Positions 7,652 through 13,589 of a stretch of DNA of 29,237 bases are shown here, in pieces. The notes under the pieces are model-generated. The model did not search any database. It had not been told where the DNA came from and saw only the letters and a program-made list of their open reading frames with translations. The DNA is from an uncultured Collinsella sp. Its GTDB lineage: Bacteria; Actinomycetota; Coriobacteriia; Coriobacteriales; Coriobacteriaceae. Position 1 is the first letter of the stretch. Every line of letters begins with the position of its first letter. The position numbers and the translations under genes were made by a program. The stretch lies in contig UQMD01000025.1 in the NCBI GenBank assembly GCA_900542155.1, positions 1-29,237 of the forward strand. Direction: 5' to 3'.

Positions 7652-8479
7652 CTACTCGCCGAGCTTGGGATGCAGCAGCGACGGCGCAGCGCCGAGCAGC
7701 ATCTTGGTGTAGGGGTCCTGGGGGTGCTGGAAGACCTGCTTGGCCTCGCCCTGCTCGACGATCTTGCCGCCATTCATAACGATGATGTCGTCAGAGATAT
7801 AGCGGACCGTCTGGATGTCATGGCTGATGAACACCATGGCCAGGCCGAGCTCCTTCTTAAGGTCGGTCAGCAGGTTCAGAATCTGCGCGCGGACCGAAAC
7901 GTCCAGAGCCGAGGTGGGCTCGTCGGCGATGATGGCATCGGGGTTCAGCGACAGGGCACGGGCAATTGCGACGCGCTGGCGCTGGCCGCCCGAAAGCTGA
8001 CCGGGAAGAACCTCGGCGGCGGAGCTGGGCAGACCGGTGAGCTCCAGGAGTTCCTTGACGCGCTTCTCCTGTTCGGCCTCGGTGCCCAGATTGTGGACGC
8101 GCATGGGATCGAGCAGCTGCTCGCGAACGACCATGCGGGGGTTGAGCGCCGTGGCCGGGTTCTGGAACACGACCGAGATGACGCGACCCATGTGGCGACG
8201 GTCCTCGGCGGTACGCTTGGTTACGTCCTTGCCCTTAAAGTAGACCTTGCCGCTCGTGGGGGCCTGCAGGCCGCACATGACGTTGGCGGTGGTGGACTTA
8301 CCGCAACCGGACTCGCCGACGATGCCGATCGTCTGACCGGGCATGAGCCTAATCGTTACACCCTGGACGGCGTGAACCAGGTTGGGGTGCAGAATCGAGC
8401 CGGTACGGGTCCTAAAGGTGACGTGGACGTCATCAAGGAAGATGATCGGCTCGACGCCGTTGACTGCGGTCTCGCTCAT
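7652..8479 (-). CDS. Dpp/Opp-family ABC transporter ATP-binding protein (DppF/OppF type)
   Basis: The 275-residue ATPase energises the importer from the cytoplasmic side. It has the Walker A GESGCGKST, the ABC signature LSGGQRQRVAIARAL, the Walker B IIADEPTSALD, and the H-loop FISHD. The C-terminal VFQHPQDPYTKMLLGAAPS is the short oligopeptide/dipeptide-type extension (oligo_HPY). The ATG directly follows the TAG of the upstream fusion gene with no spacer, and a near-perfect ribosome site (GGAGGTGAT, 8484-8492) lies inside that gene's last codons, indicating coupled translation. Family membership is certain. The substrate is inferred to be sialic acid from the operon; Dpp-family sialic acid importers are known (SatABCD in Haemophilus ducreyi and a Corynebacterium system). 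Confidence 0.93.
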   Translation of the reverse strand: MSETAVNGVEPIIFLDDVHVTFRTRTGSILHPNLVHAVQGVTIRLMPGQTIGIVGESGCGKSTTANVMCGLQAPTSGKVYFKGKDVTKRTAEDRRHMGRVISVVFQNPATALNPRMVVREQLLDPMRVHNLGTEAEQEKRVKELLELTGLPSSAAEVLPGQLSGGQRQRVAIARALSLNPDAIIADEPTSALDVSVRAQILNLLTDLKKELGLAMVFISHDIQTVRYISDDIIVMNGGKIVEQGEAKQVFQHPQDPYTKMLLGAAPSLLHPKLGE

Positions 8480-10495
8480 CTACATCACCTCCGCGTGAGG
8501 GGTCAAACCATTTGCCTTGAGCACCTCGTCGGGGAGCTCGGAATAGAAGTGCTCGGTGCCGGGCACGCGCTTGAAGACCGGACGGGTGTCCAGGCCAATG
8601 CGCGGATGGCTCGAGCGGGGCGCGAAGCGATCGCCCTTGGGGAAATCGCGCGGGCTCGGAACGGCGCCGGGCACCTGGTGCAGACGGCCCGAACCGCTCT
8701 CGATGGACAGAACGGAGCCCAGAAGACCGCGGGTATACTCGTGGATCGGGTTAGTGAGCAGCTCCTTGGTGGGCGCCTGCTCGATAACCTGACCGGCGTA
8801 CATAACCGTGATGTTATGGGCGACCTCGGCGACCAGCGCCAGGTCATGCGAGACGAAGATCATGGCAAAGCCGAGCTTGGCCTGAAGGTCGTTGAGCAGC
8901 TTGATGACCTGCTTCTGGACGGTAACGTCCAGAGCGGTCGTGGGCTCGTCGCAGATGACCAGCTTGGGGTCGCGGGTAAGGGCCATAGCGATCAGGACAC
9001 GCTGACGCTGGCCACCGGAAAGCTCATGCGGGTAGCTCTCGAGCGTACGCTTGGGGTCGAGGCCCACGAGCTCCAGGAGTTCCTCGGCGCTGCGGGTGCC
9101 GCCGCGCTTGGTGAGCTGCTTCATCTGGGCAGAGATGAGCATGGAGGGGTTGAGCGAGGACAGGGCGTCCTGATAGACCATAGCGATATCGGTACCGCGC
9201 AGGCCGAACCACTCCTTCTTGCTCATCTTGAGCAGGTCGCGGCCCTCCCAGAGGACCTCGCCGGAAAGGTGCTCGTCATCGTCGGTCAGGCCCATGATGG
9301 CCAGCGTGGTGATGGACTTACCGCAACCGGACTCGCCCACCAGGCCCATGGTCTGACCAGGACGGACGTCAAAGTTGACATGGTCGACGACGTTGATATC
9401 GCCGTGATGCTCAAACTGGATGCAGAAATCGCGGACCGAAAGGATCGGTTCGACAGACTCGTCGGGCACATGGCGATCGTCACGCTTGAGCTCGACATCG
9501 CGCAGGGCGCCAAGGCGAGCGGAGAGGGACTGGGCCTGCTCCTTGTAGGCGCGAACGGGGTCAGAGACCAGCAGGTCGGCCTCGCGACGCTTGGAGGAAT
9601 CGGTCGGATCCAGGGCGGCGGAGGGAGCAGCGGCCATGGCGTCGGTAATGCCCTCGGAGAGGATGTTGAGTGCCAGGCAGGTGATCATGATGGCCAGGCC
9701 CGGGAACAGCGCCTGCCACCAACGGCCGGCGAGCACGCCGCCGCGGGCGTCGGCGAGGATGTTGCCCCAGGTAGCGGTGGGCTCCTGAATACCAGCGCCG
9801 ATGAAGGTCAGCGAGGCCTCGAAGATGATGGCGTCGGCGACCAGGGTAACGGTGAAGACCATGATCGGGGCGATGCAGTTACGCAGAACATGCTTGATCA
9901 AAATCCACGGAGCCTTGGCGCCGGAAACGATGACCGCGCGGACATAGTCCTCGCCGTACTCGGACACGATGTTGGCGCGCACGATACGGGCAATCTGCGG
10001 AGTGTACATAAAGCCGATGGCGAAGATGATCGACGGCACGGAGTTGCCCAGGATGGAGACGAAGACGGCCGCGAGGGCGATGCCCGGGATGGACATGATG
10101 ATGTCCAAGATACGCATGATCGTCTCGGAGACGGCCTTGCGCGAAACCGCTGCAAGGGCGCCCACGACCGAGCCGCAGACCAGAGCCATAGCAGTGGCGC
10201 CAAAGCCGATAATCAGCGAGTAACGACCACCGTAGAGCATACGCGACAGAATGTCGCGACCCTTATCGTCGGTACCGAAGATAAATCCGTTGCCGGGAGC
10301 CTGGCGAGCCGTAAAGATCTCGACCGGGCTATAGGGGGCAAGAAGGGGCGCCAGAATCGCAGTCAGGGCGACCAGCACCAGCACGACGGCGGCAATCTTA
10401 GAAGACAGCGTCATCTTCTTCCAGCCACCGAGCTTGAGCCCCTTGGAGGCAGCCTTCTCGAGCTGCTCGGTTTGCTTCTCTCGAATCTTTACCAT
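8480..10495 (-). CDS. Fused ABC transporter permease (DppC type) and ATPase (DppD type)
   Basis: The 671-residue fusion joins two subunits that are separate genes in most Dpp/Opp systems. Residues 1 to about 295 are the DppC-type permease: a membrane segment near 33-53, GTDDKGRDILSRMLYG (74-89), several further helices, and the EAA-type coupling loop around EYGEDYVRAVIVSGA (179-193). A charged linker (about 296-345) leads to the ATPase: Walker A GESGCGKS (387-394), signature LSGGQRQR (492-499), Walker B LVICDEPTTALD (512-523), and a C-terminal oligo_HPY extension with a proline- and charge-rich tail. Only 3 bases separate it from the dppB stop. Such fusions occur in actinobacteria, including, as I recall, a Corynebacterium sialic acid importer. 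The reading frame is continuous, so this is not a sequencing artefact of two frames. Confidence 0.95.
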   Translation of the reverse strand: MVKIREKQTEQLEKAASKGLKLGGWKKMTLSSKIAAVVLVLVALTAILAPLLAPYSPVEIFTARQAPGNGFIFGTDDKGRDILSRMLYGGRYSLIIGFGATAMALVCGSVVGALAAVSRKAVSETIMRILDIIMSIPGIALAAVFVSILGNSVPSIIFAIGFMYTPQIARIVRANIVSEYGEDYVRAVIVSGAKAPWILIKHVLRNCIAPIMVFTVTLVADAIIFEASLTFIGAGIQEPTATWGNILADARGGVLAGRWWQALFPGLAIMITCLALNILSEGITDAMAAAPSAALDPTDSSKRREADLLVSDPVRAYKEQAQSLSARLGALRDVELKRDDRHVPDESVEPILSVRDFCIQFEHHGDINVVDHVNFDVRPGQTMGLVGESGCGKSITTLAIMGLTDDDEHLSGEVLWEGRDLLKMSKKEWFGLRGTDIAMVYQDALSSLNPSMLISAQMKQLTKRGGTRSAEELLELVGLDPKRTLESYPHELSGGQRQRVLIAMALTRDPKLVICDEPTTALDVTVQKQVIKLLNDLQAKLGFAMIFVSHDLALVAEVAHNITVMYAGQVIEQAPTKELLTNPIHEYTRGLLGSVLSIESGSGRLHQVPGAVPSPRDFPKGDRFAPRSSHPRIGLDTRPVFKRVPGTEHFYSELPDEVLKANGLTPHAEVM
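8484..8492 (-). promoter_or_regulatory. Near-consensus Shine-Dalgarno GGAGGTGAT inside the end of the fusion gene
   Basis: Minus-strand GGAGGTGAT, almost the full anti-SD complement, covers the last codons of the permease-ATPase fusion and serves the ATPase gene that starts right after its stop codon. It supports the ATG at 8479 and tight translational coupling of the two ATPase domains. Confidence 0.75.
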
Positions 10496-10498
10496 AAT

Positions 10499-11455
10499 CT
10501 ACACCGTCCTGATGCGCGGGTTGATGAGCAGGTAGAGCATGTCAACCACGATGTTGATGATGATGAAGGCAAGAGCAACGACGATAACGACGCCCTGAAC
10601 CAGGTTCGCCTCGTTGCCCTGAACGCCCTGCAGAATCGCGGTGCCCATGCCGGGGAGGTTGAAGATAACCTCGATGACGACGGCGCCGCCCATGAGATAA
10701 CCGATCTTAAGACCGAGGGTGGTGACCGGGGTGATCAGCGCATTGCGAAGAACGTTGATGCCGACGACGACCTTCTCGGGAACGCCGGCACCGCGAGCCA
10801 TACGGACATAGTCCTTGTCGAGTTCCTCGACCATGGCGGTGCGCACGATACGAGTCATCTGGCCCGTCAGCGGAAATGCCAAGGCGATGGCGGGCATAAT
10901 CATGCGGCCCAGATAACCAGCCGGATTCGTGGTGAAGTGAGGCAGGGCACCCGATGCCGGGAGGACCTTGAGATAAGAAGAGAACAGCAGGATCAACAGA
11001 ACGGCAAGCCAGAACGACGGGGTTGCCAGGCCGGCGATGGAAAAGACGCGGATCACTTGGTCCGGCCATTTGTCGCGATACAGTGCCGCGATGACGCCGA
11101 GCAAAAACGAAACGACCGCACCGATGGCAAGGCCGATGAAGGTCAGCTGCATCGTGACGGGCAGGGCCGTGGAGATGCGCTTGGCAACGGAGTTGCGAGC
11201 AGCACCATAGGTGCCCATGTCGCCATGGATCAAATCGCCCATATAGCGCACGTAGCGCACGGGCCAGGGGTCGTCCAGACCATACTTCTCATGGTACTCG
11301 GCAACCGCCTCGGGCGAGGCACCGTCACCCAACGCCGTGTAGGCGGGGTCGGTCTTGGAGAACGACATAAGGAAGAACACCAGGACGGTGACGCCCAATG
11401 CCATGATCGGCAGCGCCACAAGACGCCTTCCAATCAAACGTAGCAAGTTGTTCAC
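10499..11455 (-). CDS. Dpp/Opp-family ABC transporter permease (DppB type)
   Basis: The 318-residue inner-membrane permease is of the BPD_transp_1 family. It has an N-terminal helix (LPIMALGVTVLVFFLMSF), a long external segment with the family-typical YGLDDPWPVRYVRYM and GDMGTY, then five further hydrophobic segments. The coupling loop EELDKDYVRMARGAG contacts an ATPase, and the C-terminus NPRIRTV is typical. I start at GTG 11455 (reading VNNLLRLIGRRL), with AAAGG at suitable spacing upstream; a TTG at 11488 would add 11 residues without family support. It pairs with the permease half of the downstream fusion to form the membrane channel. Substrate inferred from the nan context. Confidence 0.93.
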   Translation of the reverse strand: MNNLLRLIGRRLVALPIMALGVTVLVFFLMSFSKTDPAYTALGDGASPEAVAEYHEKYGLDDPWPVRYVRYMGDLIHGDMGTYGAARNSVAKRISTALPVTMQLTFIGLAIGAVVSFLLGVIAALYRDKWPDQVIRVFSIAGLATPSFWLAVLLILLFSSYLKVLPASGALPHFTTNPAGYLGRMIMPAIALAFPLTGQMTRIVRTAMVEELDKDYVRMARGAGVPEKVVVGINVLRNALITPVTTLGLKIGYLMGGAVVIEVIFNLPGMGTAILQGVQGNEANLVQGVVIVVALAFIIINIVVDMLYLLINPRIRTV

Positions 11456-11495
11456 GTTCTCTCCCCTTTCTTTTGTCGGTAGGACCAACTGGTAT

Positions 11496-11549
11496 ATGAG
11501 TACGGATACTCATTACAAGACCCGAGCGACATCGAGGTCGCCCGGGTCT
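11496..11549 (-). repeat. Double hairpin between the binding-protein gene and the permease gene
   Basis: The 155-bp gap holds two adjacent inverted repeats. On the plus strand AGACCCG-a-GCGAC (11518-11530) pairs with GTCGC-c-CGGGTCT (11537-11549), a 12-bp stem with one mismatch. ATGAGTA (11496-11502) pairs perfectly with TACTCAT (11507-11513). On the minus strand the large hairpin comes first, followed by a weak T-rich stretch (TTGTAATG). A structure here would let the binding protein be made in excess over the membrane parts, as is common for such importers; that role is inferred. Confidence 0.6.
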
Positions 11550-11610
11550 TTGTTTCAACTATGAGGACGTTGCCTTACGACCGACGCCCTACATATGACT
11601 CAAGCGAGTC

Positions 11611-13224
11611 TTAGGCCTTGACGGTCGCGACGCCCCTGAAGGACATGCTCGTCGTGCCGATGCCCTTGAAGCCATCGAGGGCCTCGCCGTTGGGCGCGGT
11701 GGACGGATCGTCCCAGGAAGCGGAGACGGTCTTAACGTGGACAACGGGGTACAGAACGGCGTTGTCGGCGATGATGTCGAAGCACTCGTTCCACTTCTTC
11801 TGCTGCTCGTCGCCCTCGGCGGCAAGAGCCTCGTCCATGAGACCGTGGAGCTTCTCCCACTCAGCGGACTCCTTCCACGGGCAACGGGTCTGCATCCAGA
11901 CGTTGTCACCGTACCACCAGTTAAGCAGCAGGTCGGGATCAGCGCCGAAGCAGGACGGATCGCCAGGGGCAAGGAGGATATCGTAGGCCTCGCCGCCGTC
12001 GATGGCAGCGTAGGTGGCCGGCGAGGTATCGGTCTGGATGGTCACGTCGAAGCCGAGAGCGTCGAGGTCGTTCTTGACCTGGGCGGCCATGCCCTTGATC
12101 TGCTCGTTGTCGGTGGTGCGCAGGGTGATGGCACCCGGGGTGATGCCAGACTCCTCAATGAGCTTCTTAGCCTTCTTGGCGTCGGTCTTGTACACCGTGG
12201 AAGCCTCATGATAGTTGGTGAAGCTCTTGGGCAGGTAGCAGCTGGCAGCGGTGGCAAGGCCGGCGAAGGTGTTGCTGACCATCTTCTCGGTGTCGAGCGC
12301 ATACATGACAGCCTGACGGACCTTGACGTTGTTCCAAGGCTCCTTGGCGACGTTGAACATGATGAAGCGGGTGCCGAAACCCTGAACGTTATCGATCTTG
12401 CAGCCGGCGCTCTCGAGCTGGTCGACGGCGTCAGCGGTAACAAGCTCCATAACGAGCGTGGAGCCCTCCTGCTGAGCGGTAACGCGAGCGGTGGGGTCGG
12501 TCAGGATGCTGTACTGGATCTTCTTATCCTCGGCAGCATACTCACCGTTGTACTCGGGGTTGGGAACCAGGGTGATCTCGGTATCGGAGATAGAGTCGTA
12601 CATCCAGGGGCCGGATCCGATCGGCTGCTTGGCGCGATCCTCCTCGGTCTGGGTGGCCGGGGTAACGCGGACGATGGCCAGACGATCCTTGAGCAGGGAG
12701 AAGTTGGGGACCTTGGTCTTGACCGTCACGGTGCTGGCGTCCTTGGCCTCGATGGACTCGAAGGGCTGGAAGAACGGAGCATAGGTAGCGGAAGCGGCGC
12801 AAGCAGTGTAGGAAGCGACGACGTCGTCAGCGGTGACCTCGGTGCCATCGGAGAACTTGGCGCCCTTGCGGATGGTGACCTCGAAAGTGGTGTCGTCCAC
12901 AGACTTGGGATCGTCGGTGGCGAGCTCGTTGAAGGTGCTGTAGTCGTGGTAATCGATGCCGTAGAGGCCCTCGACGACGTGCCAGTTAGCACCCAGGCCC
13001 ACAGCGGAGCCGGTGCTGGCGGGGTCGAAGCTGGACGGAGCGTAAGCGGAACCAGCGGTGATCACGCCGCCGCCACGGTTGGCGGAATCGGCGGAACCGG
13101 AAGCGGAACCCTCGTCGCTAGAGCTGCCACCGCAGCCGGTGAGACCAAGCCCTGCGACAGCAGCGACGCTGCCGGTGAGGCCGAGGAACGAACGCCTGGA
13201 CATACCCTTGTTGATGATGGCCAT
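11611..13224 (-). CDS. Extracellular solute-binding lipoprotein of a Dpp/Opp-type (SBP family 5) ABC importer, probable sialic acid binder
   Basis: The 537-residue lipoprotein captures substrate outside the membrane. The N-terminus has a twin-arginine-like motif SRRSFLG (9-15), a hydrophobic core and the lipobox LTGC with the lipidated Cys31, then a Ser/Gly-rich spacer. The mature part matches SBP_bac_5: SFDPASTGSAVG and the block FEVTIRKGAKFSDGTEVTADDVV are family hallmarks. The ATG at 13224 has AGGAG with 5-base spacing; a start at 13239 would add five residues before it. It is the first gene of the operon, behind a repeat-rich regulatory region. Family 5 proteins mostly bind peptides or nickel, but Haemophilus ducreyi SatA binds sialic acid. 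The nan genes downstream point to sialic acid. Confidence 0.92.
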   Translation of the reverse strand: MAIINKGMSRRSFLGLTGSVAAVAGLGLTGCGGSSSDEGSASGSADSANRGGGVITAGSAYAPSSFDPASTGSAVGLGANWHVVEGLYGIDYHDYSTFNELATDDPKSVDDTTFEVTIRKGAKFSDGTEVTADDVVASYTACAASATYAPFFQPFESIEAKDASTVTVKTKVPNFSLLKDRLAIVRVTPATQTEEDRAKQPIGSGPWMYDSISDTEITLVPNPEYNGEYAAEDKKIQYSILTDPTARVTAQQEGSTLVMELVTADAVDQLESAGCKIDNVQGFGTRFIMFNVAKEPWNNVKVRQAVMYALDTEKMVSNTFAGLATAASCYLPKSFTNYHEASTVYKTDAKKAKKLIEESGITPGAITLRTTDNEQIKGMAAQVKNDLDALGFDVTIQTDTSPATYAAIDGGEAYDILLAPGDPSCFGADPDLLLNWWYGDNVWMQTRCPWKESAEWEKLHGLMDEALAAEGDEQQKKWNECFDIIADNAVLYPVVHVKTVSASWDDPSTAPNGEALDGFKGIGTTSMSFRGVATVKA

Positions 13225-13290
13225 GTCTTCTCCTATCAATAGAGAATCTTACCCGGGAGCACCTAGACTTGCCCCCGCGCAACTTGCGGA

Positions 13291-13424
13291 CGATATATAC
13301 CTTACCTACCGACAAACCCAACTGAGGTGCCGCACTCGGCGACCGATACATACATCCGCTTGAACGGTATTTACTACCGTTCACCGAATTCATTGACAAA
13401 TGATTCGACAGACAGTATGTATCG
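13291..13424. repeat. Three copies of a GTATRTATCG decamer upstream of the nan operon
   Basis: The copies are CGATATATAC at 13291-13300 and CGATACATAC at 13344-13353 (both reading GTATRTATCG on the minus strand), and GTATGTATCG at 13415-13424 on the plus strand. Two are exact inverted matches; the third differs by one base and overlaps the candidate -10 box. The minus-strand context of the first copy contains GGTATA, the hexamer recognised by E. coli NanR, a GntR regulator of sialic acid genes; that similarity may be chance. Probable operator sites. Confidence 0.5.
13361..13383. promoter_or_regulatory. Perfect 9-bp inverted repeat, candidate operator
   Basis: TGAACGGTA (13361-13369), the spacer TTTAC, and TACCGTTCA (13375-13383) form an exact inverted repeat. 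Its 14-base centre-to-centre half-site spacing suits a dimeric helix-turn-helix repressor. It lies between the second and third decamer repeats, upstream of the candidate -35 box. Confidence 0.55.
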
Positions 13425-13484
13425 ACGAGGTGAGATATCAGTCTTCGTCAACCCGCAGGATAGCAGTGTTATTCACCATGTCGA

Positions 13485-13498
13485 GTCAAACGTTTTAG
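13485..13498. promoter_or_regulatory. AAACGTTT palindrome, candidate LacI-family/cre-like site
   Basis: The palindromic core AAACGTTT (13488-13495) is shared with the palindrome upstream of gap at 850-863. It overlaps a TTGACT hexamer on the minus strand. Catabolite control of a sugar operon would make sense, but the match to the cre consensus is incomplete outside the core. Confidence 0.3.
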
Positions 13499-13534
13499 CG
13501 TTAATAAAACCCGAAATCGGCAGGTAATCGCCGC

Positions 13535-13564
13535 GAAACAAATGATTGAAAATCGGCCAATCAT
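13535..13564 (-). terminator. Rho-independent terminator after uvrC
   Basis: On the minus strand ATGATTG (13558-13564) and CAATCAT (13542-13548) form a perfect 7-bp stem with a 9-base loop, followed by TTGTTTCG. It ends the ybaK-murJ-uvrC transcript and insulates the nan regulatory region. Confidence 0.65.
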
Positions 13565-13589
13565 GTATATCAGTTGTTTAGAAGCGCGT

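Larger units (their letters stand above)
13225..13534 (-). promoter_or_regulatory. Regulatory region of the nan operon
   Basis: No gene is seen between the first nan gene and the uvrC terminator. Read on the minus strand, a weak promoter candidate is TTGGGT (13316-13321), a 16-base spacer and TATATA (13294-13299), giving a leader of roughly 60 bases. The region also holds three decamer repeats, a 23-bp inverted repeat and an AAACGTTT palindrome, listed separately. No regulator gene lies in the window, so a trans-acting repressor or activator (GntR, RpiR or LacI type) encoded elsewhere is inferred. Promoter placement is tentative. Confidence 0.5.

Noticed and set aside
7430..11443. 1,337-codon open frame on the plus strand, antisense to the transporter genes
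   Set aside because: It lies exactly opposite well-supported ABC transporter genes in codon register, has no recognisable domain and low-complexity Gly/Asp/His-rich composition; explained by codon bias of the sense genes.
11737..13242. 501-codon plus-strand frame opposite the binding-lipoprotein gene, and similar long frames opposite nanE, nanK, nanA, the esterases and murJ
   Set aside because: All are complements of real genes in the same codon register, with no family motifs and no matching ribosome sites.
13225..13534. Riboswitch or small gene in the nan regulatory region
   Set aside because: No long multi-stem structure, no known riboswitch core and no plausible coding frame with ribosome site; repeats look like protein operator sites.
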